Notes: generated by a model not told the origin, from the letters alone. A stretch of DNA of 64,000 nt from MSPOR6 sp964652195 (GCA_964652195.1 CAZZBB010000060.1:1-64000), one strand, 5' to 3'. Positions 36,711 through 45,336 are shown, numbered from the stretch's first letter. Numbers and translations are program-made.

Positions 36711-37724
36711 TTACTGCTTGATTTTCCCCCACATCACTTTTATTTTGCCGACTGATGAAACCGGTAACACATCATCGCTGATCCAATCCAACGTTCCATC
36801 CCTGCCCGGATGGTCTGTAAGTTGTGTAATCTCTCCTGTTGGTATGTGATATTTATAGATATTTGCAGGAGGATACTGATCAGGAAGTACAAGTTCGTTT
36901 AGTGGTAATCCGACATACGCGCTGAAAACAACTGATTTGCCATCATCCATCCAGTCAATTTGTAAGGGTTGCCAGTCCTTTGGTACCCGGAGTTGTTTAA
37001 TGTTCTTTCCGTTGCGATCACAAATCAGATACCGATGCCCCTTGTAGATAAGCAAAAGCGGACCAAATTTTTCGTGGCGCTCCCAGACATATTGGTCATG
37101 AAGATATACGATCTGTTTTCCATCGGGAGACCAGCGTGCCGATTTGAATTTTCCCTCTGCAGGACGTGGTAGTAATTTTCGAGGTTGATGACCATCTGAT
37201 CCCATTATCCAAAGCGTGTTTATCCCCTCACCAATAAGCCCCTGTTTTGTGAATACAATCTGTTTGCCATCGGGAGACCAATCACAAAAGATCGCATAAA
37301 AATCTGCTATTTCTTTCAATTCACCTGTTTCAATATTCAGCACGTTGACGCTACATTTCACTTTGCCATCTTTTTTCACCATCATGTCAAAAACGAGAGA
37401 TTTACTGTCCGGTGAAAATGACATTTTACCGATATAATCTTTGCCACCTAAGAGTTTTCGAATGTTCGTGCCATCTGGGTGCATAAGGTATATACCCCAG
37501 GGTTGCTCAAAAACAATCTGTTTACCATCAGGTGACCAACACTTCGGAAATGGGAACACCCGGTCTTCTTCTTCTATGAGAGCTATCTGATTACTACCAT
37601 CATCGTCCATCACGTAAACACCTTGCACCCCGTCCCGGTTGGAACTAAAAACGATTTTAGCATCTGCCACCACACTAAAAAGCAAAAGCAGCAAACAAAG
37701 CCAACTGATCTTTCGTAAATGCAT
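36711..37724 (-). CDS. Exported TolB-like beta-propeller protein, tandem copy 1
   Basis: 337 residues from ATG 37722-37724 (AGGAGAATAACC upstream). Signal peptide ISWLCLLLLLFSVVADA, cleavage likely after ADA (~21). Propeller blades marked by WSPDGKQIVF, SFSPDSKSLVF, WSPDGKQIVY, and DDGSNQ. TolB-like proteins bind partners in the periplasm; no partner is clear. It is nearly identical to the next gene upstream (37808), and both are preceded by GGGGACGCGTGTCCCC, so the unit of ~1.1 kb was duplicated. Confidence 0.8.
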   Translation of the reverse strand: MHLRKISWLCLLLLLFSVVADAKIVFSSNRDGVQGVYVMDDDGSNQIALIEEEDRVFPFPKCWSPDGKQIVFEQPWGIYLMHPDGTNIRKLLGGKDYIGKMSFSPDSKSLVFDMMVKKDGKVKCSVNVLNIETGELKEIADFYAIFCDWSPDGKQIVFTKQGLIGEGINTLWIMGSDGHQPRKLLPRPAEGKFKSARWSPDGKQIVYLHDQYVWERHEKFGPLLLIYKGHRYLICDRNGKNIKQLRVPKDWQPLQIDWMDDGKSVVFSAYVGLPLNELVLPDQYPPANIYKYHIPTGEITQLTDHPGRDGTLDWISDDVLPVSSVGKIKVMWGKIKQ

Positions 37725-37742
37725 GGTTATTCTCCTAAAAAG

Positions 37743-37760
37743 GAATGGTAGGGGACGCGT
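37743..37760. repeat. Palindromic GGGGACGCGTGTCCCC in the duplicated leader
   Basis: A nearly perfect palindrome in the gap between the two TolB-like copies. The identical sequence and its flanks recur at 38850-38868, before the second copy. It may be a terminator-like hairpin for the upstream gene or an operator shared by both copies. Confidence 0.5.
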
Positions 37761-37807
37761 GTCCCCCACCGATAGAATCGGTTAACTTCAAGTACACGGA
37801 TTCTGTT

Positions 37808-38824
37808 TTACCGCTTGATTTTCCCCCACGTTACATTTTTTTTGCCGACTGATGAAACCGGTAACACATCATCGCTGATCCAATCCAACGTTTCATCCAT
37901 ACCCGGATGGTCTGTGAGTTGCGTAATCTCTCCTGTCGGTATGTGGTACTTATAGATATTGCAGGGTAGCAACTGATCCGGAAGTGGTCCCGGTTCATTT
38001 AGAGGTAATCCGACATACGCGCTGAAAACAACTGATTTTCCATCATCCATCCAGTCAATTTGTAAGGGTCGCCAGTCCTTCGGTATCCGTAGTTGTTTGA
38101 TGTTCTCTCCGTTCCGATCACAAATGAGATAGCGGTGTGCCTTGTATACAATAGCTATTCCGGCGTGTCCTTCCCATGGTTCCCAGACATATTGGTCATG
38201 AAGATATACGATCTGTTTGCCATCGGGAGACCAGCGCGGATCTTTGAATTTTCCCTCTAAGGGTCGTGGTAGTAGTTTTCGAGGTTGATGACCATCTGAT
38301 CCCATTATCCAAAGCGTACCACCACCCTCTCCAATGACCCCATGTTCTGAATATACAATCTGTTTACCATCGGGAGACCAATTACAAAAACTCGCAACGA
38401 CATCCGCTATCTCTTTCATTTCTCCTGTTTCTATATTCAGCACGTTGACGCTTTTTTTATTTTTGCCGTCTATTTCCACTATCATATCAAAAACGAGAGA
38501 TTTACTGTCCGGTGAAAATGACATTTTACCGATATACCCTATACGACCTAAGAGTTTTCGAATGCTTGTGCCATCTGGGTGAATAAGGTATATACCCCAG
38601 GGTTGCTCAAAAACAATCTGTTTACCATCAGGTGACCAACACTTCGGAAATGGGAACACCCTGTCTTCTTCTTCTATGAGAGGTATCTGATTGCTACCAT
38701 CATCCTCCATCACATAAACACCTGTTACACCGTTCCGTTTGGAACCAAAAACGATTTTAGCATCTGCCACCACACTAAAAAGCAGAAACAGCAAACAAAG
38801 CCAACTGATCTTTCGTAAATGCAT
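37808..38824 (-). CDS. Exported TolB-like beta-propeller protein, tandem copy 2
   Basis: 338 residues from ATG 38822-38824, ribosome site GGAGAAA. Same signal peptide (SWLCLLFLLFSVVADA) and blade order as 36711..37724, with most differences conservative and concentrated between ~205 and 270 (for example WEPWEGHAGIAIVYKAHRY). The strong match in the protein and leader points to a recent duplication with both copies still open. Confidence 0.8.
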   Translation of the reverse strand: MHLRKISWLCLLFLLFSVVADAKIVFGSKRNGVTGVYVMEDDGSNQIPLIEEEDRVFPFPKCWSPDGKQIVFEQPWGIYLIHPDGTSIRKLLGRIGYIGKMSFSPDSKSLVFDMIVEIDGKNKKSVNVLNIETGEMKEIADVVASFCNWSPDGKQIVYSEHGVIGEGGGTLWIMGSDGHQPRKLLPRPLEGKFKDPRWSPDGKQIVYLHDQYVWEPWEGHAGIAIVYKAHRYLICDRNGENIKQLRIPKDWRPLQIDWMDDGKSVVFSAYVGLPLNEPGPLPDQLLPCNIYKYHIPTGEITQLTDHPGMDETLDWISDDVLPVSSVGKKNVTWGKIKR

Positions 38825-38882
38825 GGTTATTTCTCCTAATAAGGAATGGTAGGGGACGCGTGTCCCCCACCGATAGAACTGT

Positions 38883-39281
38883 TTAGCGAACATCTAAATG
38901 ATTAAACGTATTATTAGCTTCCGCCAACCAGTCGTCTGTTTTTTCTTGATGAGCTTTGATTCGAAGATACGCATTACATTTCCACGGGTTTTCTTCCGTG
39001 AGTGTTCCGCAGTAATAGTTGAAGTCAGTGCCCCAATCACTCGTGCTATAACTGTAAGTTTGACCATTTTTAAAAGTCTTGTCTGGTAAATCTCGTTCTA
39101 ACTCATCAAGTGGTTGATTGACGGCTGTATGTCTGAACCTTCCTGCTCCTGACACATCATTTCCGGTACCGTTATATACCCAAGAAAACCCATCCATAAC
39201 GATATATGATGGATTGGATAGCCGATGATGTACTGTCTGTATCACCGAAAGATTTTTAAACTTCATCAAATGGTATTTCAT
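38883..39281 (-). CDS. Uncharacterised 132-residue protein
   Basis: No recognised domain and no clear signal peptide in this frame. The start ATG lies one base after the TGA of the upstream TolB-like gene (TGACATG), so the two are probably translated together. The body is rich in Tyr, Asn and Ser (YNGTGNDVSGAGRFRHT, YYCGTLTEENPWKCNAYLR) with two Cys that could pair, and it ends LDVR, like the secreted protein at 40381 (FGDVR). If exported, it would need a partner or an undetected signal. Confidence 0.55.
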   Translation of the reverse strand: MKYHLMKFKNLSVIQTVHHRLSNPSYIVMDGFSWVYNGTGNDVSGAGRFRHTAVNQPLDELERDLPDKTFKNGQTYSYSTSDWGTDFNYYCGTLTEENPWKCNAYLRIKAHQEKTDDWLAEANNTFNHLDVR

Positions 39282-39282
39282 G

Positions 39283-40317
39283 TCAATCCATCATCTTCAG
39301 TTCACCCCATCGGATTGTAAGTTTATCCATTGCATCCACTGCAAGGTGACCATCAATCCATGATGGATTGATGTGTGGTCCGCCTCGATTCGTTAGATTC
39401 TTCAATTTTTTGTTGAGAAGATTATATCTATATATCATAAAACTTGATGGTGGACCTAAATTTGGATTTTTAATACTTAAAAGCAGTGTTCTATCATCTT
39501 TCATCCAACATCCGCTATAGACAAAGTATTCCTTCGGAAAGGTGTGTATATCTAAATCTCCAGTAAAGACATTCTGAATATTAACACGCATTGCTAACGA
39601 TTTTGCATTATCAGGCGTTAGTTCAGCTTCTGGATACATGATGTATTTACCAGACAATGACCAACTCGGCACATACCGATAAACATTATTATCCCCATTA
39701 GCGGGAATACTGAGCTGTTTCCCACCACGCCTATTTAGATCTTGAATCCAGACAGTATCCACCCTACCATCCATTTTCACATAGGCAAACCGTTTTCCAT
39801 CGGGTGCCCAACTCATGTAGTTTATGTTAGCATTTCTCCTGTTATCCGTAAGTTGTTTTACTGATCCATTTTTTAAGTTTATGACATGAATGTTCCAAAA
39901 CCCTGAACGTCTACTTGTGAATCCGACGTGTTTCCCATCCGGTGAAATTCTTGGGAAAGTATCAGTTGGATGATTATCCATAAATTTATAATCAGTTTGA
40001 TTTTTTACATCATATATTCGGAATTCGGAATTCCATATTGTTCCATTCCCATGGGATAGGTCTCTTTGGAACACGATCCTATTTCCGTCAGGAAACCATG
40101 TGGGAACTCTATCATAAAACGATGGGTCTGTTATAATACGAAAATTGCTACCGTTGTCTTCCATTGTGAAGATATGATAATCGTTTTCCCCTTCAGGTAT
40201 TGCCATCAGTGTAACTTTCGCGTATGAATTTGGCAAAAATATGATAACACAGAAGAATAAAATTGTCAGACTTATAGTAATTGCCATACACTGTTTACTG
40301 TAAAGTTTGAATCTCAT
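39283..40317 (-). CDS. Exported TolB-like beta-propeller protein, divergent
   Basis: 344 residues. Signal peptide ITISLTILFFCVIIFLPNSYA (~14-34). Blades show FPDGNRIVFQRD, ISPDGKHVGFTSRRSG, WAPDGKRFAYVKMDG, WSLSGKYIMYPE. It is more distant from the two tandem copies but has the same general plan and the same kind of ending (TIRWGELKMMD versus KVMWGKIKQ). Coupled to 38883..39281 downstream. Confidence 0.75.
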   Translation of the reverse strand: MRFKLYSKQCMAITISLTILFFCVIIFLPNSYAKVTLMAIPEGENDYHIFTMEDNGSNFRIITDPSFYDRVPTWFPDGNRIVFQRDLSHGNGTIWNSEFRIYDVKNQTDYKFMDNHPTDTFPRISPDGKHVGFTSRRSGFWNIHVINLKNGSVKQLTDNRRNANINYMSWAPDGKRFAYVKMDGRVDTVWIQDLNRRGGKQLSIPANGDNNVYRYVPSWSLSGKYIMYPEAELTPDNAKSLAMRVNIQNVFTGDLDIHTFPKEYFVYSGCWMKDDRTLLLSIKNPNLGPPSSFMIYRYNLLNKKLKNLTNRGGPHINPSWIDGHLAVDAMDKLTIRWGELKMMD

Positions 40318-40380
40318 TATACACCTTTTAGGGCACAGGTGACTTGAAGTAAGACACCTGTGCTGGTGGATGTAAAATAG

Positions 40381-40929
40381 TTATCTTACATCGCCAAATG
40401 TAATATCCACACAACCTGTTGCTTCCCATAGATCTTGTTCGTTACCTACTCCAACAGTTCTCGCGGATACACTTGTTAATGTTTCGGCTCTAAATGTCTT
40501 ACCAGCTGCCCATTTTTCATCTGTTATAGTATAACCGTAGGTATATGAACTCCACGCCGTCTCAGTAGGAACCAACTGTCCTTGATAAGACTGAGTGGGA
40601 GCAATAAATACATCATCGAACCATTTATATTTGTCGGTTAACCAAACTATCTGAAAATCATGCTTAAGCAAGAAGGTTATTTCCTTGTCACTACAGTTTG
40701 TAACATATGCATAACCCGTTACATTGGCAGAGAAATCCCACCATCCTAAACTGACAACTTCTGCATATCCATAGGTATGTGAATTTTCGCCGGAACCACT
40801 ATTTAGGTCAGATGATCGGTTATAAGGTGGTCCATCATCACCTTGATTAGATTGACTAAAACTTGGTATAAACAGTAATGTGTATACTGCAAGTATTGCA
40901 GTGATTTGAAAGATTCTTCGAGTTAACAT
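40381..40929 (-). CDS. Secreted protein of unknown function
   Basis: 182 residues with signal peptide IFQITAILAVYTLLFIPSFSQS (~6-27). The mature part is beta-rich and Tyr/Trp/Thr-rich (SHTYGYAEVVSLGWWDFSAN, GYAYVTNCSDKEITFLL), with two Cys that may form a disulfide, ending DITFGDVR. No family is recognised. A 33 bp motif 210 bases upstream (41139..41171) is shared with the leader of the sigma-like gene at 41551..42213. It heads the minus-strand group of exported proteins that runs to 36711. Confidence 0.6.
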   Translation of the reverse strand: MLTRRIFQITAILAVYTLLFIPSFSQSNQGDDGPPYNRSSDLNSGSGENSHTYGYAEVVSLGWWDFSANVTGYAYVTNCSDKEITFLLKHDFQIVWLTDKYKWFDDVFIAPTQSYQGQLVPTETAWSSYTYGYTITDEKWAAGKTFRAETLTSVSARTVGVGNEQDLWEATGCVDITFGDVR

Positions 40930-41138
40930 TCTAAATTCTCCTTATAGTAGATTTAACAATTAGTTTACATTTTCTGGTGTAAGAGGAAACTCCAATTCCA
41001 GACTATCAATGACCTGAATCGAGATTCGGAGATAACTCCTACAGAAGTTATGAAAACATATTTTTAATTTTACAATAAAAACAACCGCACCCACTTTTTA
41101 CATGAGCGGACATTGATTTTTGAATTGCTCTTAACTAT

Positions 41139-41171
41139 ATATCAGTCTTAAATAGAAAAAGTTAATAGCAA
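41139..41171 (-). promoter_or_regulatory. 33 bp motif shared with the sigma-like gene's leader (site 1)
   Basis: On the minus strand it begins TTGCTATTAACTTTTTCT and ends with a TGATAT core. It matches 42265..42297 at all but about three positions, although flanking DNA differs. It lies upstream of the secreted protein gene ending at 40929. A promoter read by the adjacent sigma-like factor is the favoured reading; a plain dispersed repeat is the alternative. Confidence 0.5.
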
Positions 41172-41418
41172 TTTCAGATTTTTCTTGCAAATTCTCTAAA
41201 TAACTTTGTGAGATGTGAGGAAAAAGTGGAAATCAATGAAGATTAAGAATTTTATCGGGTAATTTCAGTTTCTTGTAGAAGCCGGTTCGGTGGGGAAACC
41301 GAACCTACCGGTCCTGGAGTACCGCAAATTGACAGTGATGGGTGAATTGAGTATAACAATCAGCAACAAGTATTGGAATAGTTACCCTGTATTCGTAGAC
41401 GCGTGTTATGCGTCTAAA

Positions 41419-41467
41419 CAAAAAGGCGATTGCACATCAGCTGTACTGCTGATATATGCAATCGCCT
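41419..41467 (-). terminator. Rho-independent terminator after the sigma-like gene
   Basis: Reading the minus strand: AGGCGATTGCA pairs with TGCAATCGCCT, with an inner ATCAGC/GCTGAT extension and a small loop, followed by a run TTTTTG. It sits 84 bases beyond the stop of 41551..42213. The 64-codon plus-strand frame over it (41290-41484) is a by-product. The remainder of 40930-41550 is AT-rich with one GGTTCGGTGGGGAAACCGAA repeat at 41283. Confidence 0.75.
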
Positions 41468-41550
41468 CTAAAGATGAGACATGAATATTTTCAAAATAAA
41501 ATGAACCTCCCACGCTTTGTTATATACGGTTATACTTCCTGATCTAACCC

Positions 41551-42213
41551 TTATTCAATTAATCCGAACTTTTGGCATTCCTGACGCAACTTCTGTTCTA
41601 CTTTTCTTGCCAATTGACTGATTCGTGGTTGGCTAAGTTTTAACAACTTAGCAATATCACAATTTGACATATCCTCACGAATGCAGGTGAAAACCTGTTG
41701 TTCACGGTGAGCCAGTGTTTCAATGAGTTGAGGTAGGACTTTCTCAAAATTGGCGACGGATATCTCCCAAATGAGTCTATCCACAAAACATTCGGCATCA
41801 GCATCAGGTGTATTTAAAATAAGGTTTATATCTCTGTCGTCTTCGGCATTTAGTTCCCCGTTGGTATATGAATCCATATAGGATTCGGGGCATTCCCGTG
41901 CATAGCGTTTGAGTTCTTTGTGCTTTGCATTTATCAAATTCCCGCAAATCTTTGGTCGGATGAAAGTTCCAAAACTGGCACCACTTTTATGTGTAGGATT
42001 GAACGCAGGACCTTTTTCTATGAGCGTTACGGAAGCAATTTGTATCAAATCGTCTCGAAACGCAGGGCGCGATGGTGGCTCAAGCGCGATACAACCTGCA
42101 CACCGACACAAATCGGGTAAAAGACCGGTAATTGTCGCGTTGTCCGGTTGGAATTCACCCTTATGTGAGTAAGATGGACATTTTACCCCTGTCAATTGAC
42201 ATTTCAATTTCAT
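41551..42213 (-). CDS. Sigma-70-like factor with a Cys-rich N terminus
   Basis: 220 residues. N-terminal cysteines at 5, 12, 36, 38 and 41 (KCQLTGVKCP, DLCRCAGC) look like a metal or redox site. Then a region-2-like helix set (FRDDLIQIASVTLIEKGPAF, FGTFIRPKICGNLINAKHKE) and a C-terminal region-4/LuxR-like helix-turn-helix (LAHREQQVFTCIREDMSNCD, IAKLLKLSQPRISQLARKVE). It probably directs RNA polymerase to a small set of genes and may respond to redox or zinc. The leader holds the 33 bp motif at 42265..42297, seen again before 40381..40929, which suggests autoregulation and one neighbouring target. Confidence 0.7.
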   Translation of the reverse strand: MKLKCQLTGVKCPSYSHKGEFQPDNATITGLLPDLCRCAGCIALEPPSRPAFRDDLIQIASVTLIEKGPAFNPTHKSGASFGTFIRPKICGNLINAKHKELKRYARECPESYMDSYTNGELNAEDDRDINLILNTPDADAECFVDRLIWEISVANFEKVLPQLIETLAHREQQVFTCIREDMSNCDIAKLLKLSQPRISQLARKVEQKLRQECQKFGLIE

Positions 42214-42264
42214 GAGAGACCCTCCCTTTCAAGCGTCTGTTTCCTTAGACATCTTTTAACCTTG

Positions 42265-42297
42265 ATATCAACCTTAAACAGAAAAAGTTAATAGCAA
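42265..42297 (-). promoter_or_regulatory. 33 bp motif in the sigma-like gene's leader (site 2)
   Basis: Starts 52 bases before the ATG of 41551..42213. On the minus strand TTGCTATTAACTTTTTCT then GTTTAAGGTTGATAT. Matches site 1 at 41139..41171. Between the two sites only the gene itself lies. Confidence 0.5.
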
Positions 42298-42461
42298 AAT
42301 GCAGAATTTTTTCTATTTTCTGCATTTTTTAGGATAATAGATAAGGTTTCTACCATCAAAGAGGTTTCTGCCTTAAAGTTTTTTAATCAGTTTAATATCT
42401 GCTCCTTGTTAAAGAGGTATTGAAAGTATCACAAATTGAATTTTATTTAGGATACCTTATA

Positions 42462-42573
42462 ATACCATTTCTATTAATTTCTGTCCAATTAGCAATTGCT
42501 ATAAATGAAGTGTTGTGTGGCACAAACTAAAAGTTTATGCTACAAAAGAGATACTATATATCAGAAATGGTAT
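42462..42573 (-). mobile_element. MITE-like element, family A, copy 2
   Basis: 112 bp between ATACCATTTCT and AGAAATGGTAT, inverted relative to copies at 2917 and 53718. It lies in the 450-base gap between the sigma-like gene and the Gfo/Idh/MocA gene, and may add an outward promoter or a hairpin terminator. Confidence 0.7.
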
Positions 42574-42663
42574 AAAACAGGTGTTTTTCAACTTTAAATT
42601 AATGGCCATTTAGTGGTATTAGGTTTTGCTGAAGAAACATAACTATCGGAAACCGAATGTTCA

Positions 42664-43908
42664 TTATGGAATAGGCCACCCCGGTGTCGGTTCAGTGCGG
42701 AGCGCTTCTATTTCGTATAACTCTTCAACTTTTATCTCACGACCAAGCTTCGCTGAAAGGAGTGCACCACTCATAATCTCAGTCACTTTCAGACCTACAT
42801 CCCCATTGCTGATAGGTTGTTCGTCGTTACTGCAGGAATTAATGAAATCTCGGAACTTATCTGGGAAGTGTTTATCTGGAAGTTCTAAGGGTGTTTCAAC
42901 GAGATTCCCTTGATAACGTCTACGGTTGCCTTTGTCATCGGTTTCCCACTCACCTTTTTCAAGGAAGAGTTTATCGTTGCTGAAAGATCCTTTAGACCCG
43001 AAGATAAATATGCCTTGCGGTTGTCCTGCCATATTGCATGACCATCCGTGTTCGTAGGTAAATGACATGCCATTTGTAAATCGGACAAACACGGAAACGA
43101 ATTCCTCAACGTCGTTGATCTCTTCTCCAGTGTATTCAGGAGGCATACCCCGATATGCAATGCCGCTGATAGTTTCGGGTTGTGGTGAACCGAGTAAGTA
43201 GATAGACCGATTGATGTCATATACACCTGTGTCGTATATTGTACCTCCACCGCTGTAAGCTGAATTGAGAAACCATTTGCCGAATCCGAACATATCTACA
43301 TTAGGTCTGCCTCGGAGCCGGTAACTGGTCAACCTACCATAGTGAACATCACCGATTTTCCCGGATGTAACGTGCTCTCGGATAGCATAACTTGTTGGAT
43401 TAAGACATGTGCCGCCACTCTGATAAGCAATTTTTACCCCTGCTTTGTCACAGGCATCCCGCATGTTTCTCGCCTCTGTTGCAGTTCGCGCCATCGGTTT
43501 TTCACAAAAGACATGCTTTCCAGCATTTGCTGCTGCGACAGTTGGAGCTTCGTGTACAAAAGGTGGTGTAGCCAGACTTACAGCGTCTAAGTCGCATTCC
43601 TTCAACATTTCATTGAAATCACTATATATTTTGACCCCATCTTTTGCATATTGTTCCCAGCATGCAGCGTTTTCATTGAACTGTTCCCGTGCTTCAGCGG
43701 AATCAGCTTTTTCTGCTTCCTCCTTAGCACTATTTGCGCGTCCTTCTGCTCCTGAAAGCGTTTCTGCTGCTCTTCTCTGTGCGTTTGCGTCAACTGTATC
43801 GCAAACTGCCACAATCTGTGCTTGTTGCGGATGTGCAAGATACCCGTTGACATGTGAACCGGCAATCATACCGCACCCGATTAGTCCTACTTTAATCCGT
43901 TTTGACAT
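42664..43908 (-). CDS. Gfo/Idh/MocA family NAD(P)-dependent oxidoreductase
   Basis: 414 residues from the second of two adjacent ATGs (AGGAG 7 bases upstream). Rossmann start RIKVGLIGCGMIAGSHVNGY (~3-22), dinucleotide specificity region VAVCDTVDANAQ, and the conserved CEKPMARTATEAR (~131-143) carrying the catalytic Lys. A C-terminal beta-sheet domain follows. An extra Ala/Glu-rich helix of ~45 residues (GAEGRANSAKEEAEKADSAE, ~50-95) is inserted after the second Rossmann strand. Acts on an unknown sugar or polyol, probably with the isomerase-like enzymes. Confidence 0.88.
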   Translation of the reverse strand: MSKRIKVGLIGCGMIAGSHVNGYLAHPQQAQIVAVCDTVDANAQRRAAETLSGAEGRANSAKEEAEKADSAEAREQFNENAACWEQYAKDGVKIYSDFNEMLKECDLDAVSLATPPFVHEAPTVAAANAGKHVFCEKPMARTATEARNMRDACDKAGVKIAYQSGGTCLNPTSYAIREHVTSGKIGDVHYGRLTSYRLRGRPNVDMFGFGKWFLNSAYSGGGTIYDTGVYDINRSIYLLGSPQPETISGIAYRGMPPEYTGEEINDVEEFVSVFVRFTNGMSFTYEHGWSCNMAGQPQGIFIFGSKGSFSNDKLFLEKGEWETDDKGNRRRYQGNLVETPLELPDKHFPDKFRDFINSCSNDEQPISNGDVGLKVTEIMSGALLSAKLGREIKVEELYEIEALRTEPTPGWPIP

Positions 43909-44010
43909 CATGCTGCTCCTAAGTTTTTAATATTTCACGATATATAGAATAATTAACGTTAACAAAGTATTAAGTGAATTATCACTGATTTCTCTTTCGT
44001 TGAGTTCACG

Positions 44011-44131
44011 TTATTATAGTAAACTTTTGCATTAATGAAGCATTTTACAACGGACGAGGTGACCTCGCCCTACGATGGACGTTTTTCGTAAACGTTGAAA
44101 TGTCTCATTAATTATTCACTTTACTATAAAT
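44011..44131 (-). mobile_element. MITE-like element, family B, with an exchanged core
   Basis: Ends TTATTATAGTAAACTTT and CACTTTACTATAAATA. The core contains ACGAGGTGACCTCGCCCTAC in place of the GTAGGAGCGATC core of the copies at 7354 and 60967. The same alternative core type is seen at 53506-53625 and near 3740-3970, so two core types share one pair of ends. Confidence 0.6.
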
Positions 44132-44287
44132 ACATTCTTAATAGGAATCTCGTTGAGATTTGTCATTCCAACCATAGGATTTTTTGTTATTCATATTATA
44201 GATGTTTTCTGATACATGTCAAGAACAGAAGCATTCACTTGATTCAAAACAAAATCTATAAACAAACTGATATTTCTGTCGGATAAA

Positions 44288-44705
44288 ATGGTTTAAAACA
44301 GACCTTTAATCCTAATATCCAGACAAACGATTAGGGTGCAAAAACAGACCTTTAATCCTAAATTCCCTGATAATAAATCGTGAAAATGTTGTGTTTTTCC
44401 ATGTAACGAAAAAGTGTCGAAAAAGTGAAAAAAGTTACACTTTTTGACACATTGTGTGTCATTGAAATTGGTGTAAATTCCCCCTCTAACCGCTGTCATA
44501 GACTGACTTTACTCCACTTTGCATTAACTTTTTAAGAATTTCCAAAAAGTGTGATTTTGTGTTTTTGCTGTCCTTGTGAATTTTGACAATTCCACCATAC
44601 ATATTAAAGCAGATTTTTTGACATAAAGCTCTTTTGTATAATGGTTTGTATTTAGGATCGTTTTTATAGATAGTCATCATTTATTCTCTAATTATATACT
44701 TCCCA
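44288..44705 (-). repeat. ~400 bp dispersed element, copy 2, with a 64-codon frame
   Basis: Inverted copy of 3990-4400. Reading the minus strand, AGAGAATAA precedes ATGATGAC, which opens MMTIYKNDPKYKPLYKRALC and a total of 64 codons (44486-44680) ending KSVYDSG. Further on is the hairpin GACACA-CAA-TGTGTC followed by AAAAGTGTAAC (44434-44461), and two GGATTAAAGGTCTGTTTT units. The other copy breaks the frame early, so the 64-codon frame is weakly supported as a gene. Confidence 0.55.
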
Positions 44706-44724
44706 TAAAAGTTATGGTTTTATG

Positions 44725-44747
44725 GTAGAATAAACAGTTTATTCTAC
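44725..44747. repeat. Perfect palindrome with one-base centre
   Basis: GTAGAATAAAC and GTTTATTCTAC meet at one A, giving 11-base arms. Same design as 3369..3389. It is 20 bases outside the dispersed element copy. Confidence 0.5.
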
Positions 44748-44753
44748 ATACTG

Positions 44754-44826
44754 ACTTGTAGGAGGGAATTCTAATTCCCGATTATCAAACTGGTTTGATC
44801 GCGATTCGGAAATCGCTCCTACAAGT
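44754..44826. repeat. 73 bp interspersed repeat with 11-base inverted ends
   Basis: Ends ACTTGTAGGAG and CTCCTACAAGT are perfect inverted repeats. The interior has GGAATTCTAATTCCCG and GATCGCGATTCGGAAATCG. This is a complete, reversed version of the 'GTAGGAGCGATCTCCGAATC' repeat found at 7391 and 61009. The following 300 bases to 45153 are AT-rich and hold nothing I can name. Confidence 0.6.
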
Positions 44827-45153
44827 AATGTGTATAATTACGTCAATATTTCACCATAAGTAGAATTTCTTCTCATATCATCTAAATATTCTATATCAAT
44901 TTACTGGAAGTGTGTGCTAAAAAAGTAGCTCTTGGTAATGTTAGTGGTTAGATATAGATATTTTCTTCAATTAATTTTCTTTTTTTATAAAAAAATGTAT
45001 GAAATCAGCATTTGGTTAGATATAAACAAAAACAAGTAGTTGACTTTCTTTACAACATGATACCATTTCTAAATATATTTGTGTAACTTCTTGATAATTC
45101 CACACAGGTTTGATATTATAAAACTCCGAATATTTTGATATAGGTAATAGAGA

Positions 45154-45336
45154 GTGTTTACAATTCAGTCAACTTTGACGGAAGAAGAGAAATGGCAAAA
45201 TGAACCTGGTAAGGGTGGATATCCGCTGGACGAACATCGTGATAAAATATCTAATGAACAGTATGAATTAGAATCATTATCAAAAGACATAAAAGCTGCA
45301 GTGCGGCATATTCTACCTAATGGAGGCGAAGCGTGA
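45154..45336 (+). CDS. Small protein coupled to the SDR gene
   Basis: 60 residues from a GTG: FTIQSTLTEEEKWQNEPGKG, GYPLDEHRDKISNEQYELES, then LSKDIKAAVRHILPNGGEA. The last codons overlap the GTG start of the dehydrogenase (GTGA), a strong sign of a real coupled gene. No ribosome site is obvious. It may be a small stand-alone protein or the surviving end of a longer truncated gene; function unknown. Confidence 0.5.
   Translation: MFTIQSTLTEEEKWQNEPGKGGYPLDEHRDKISNEQYELESLSKDIKAAVRHILPNGGEA

Noticed and set aside
41290..41484. 64-codon plus-strand open frame as a gene
   Set aside because: It runs through an interspersed GGTTCGGTGGGGAAACCGAA repeat and the terminator hairpin at 41419-41467; no ribosome site and no coding character.
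43445..43930. 161-codon plus-strand frame opposite the Gfo/Idh/MocA gene
   Set aside because: Antisense shadow of a strongly supported gene; Ser/Ala-rich composition follows from the codons of the other strand.
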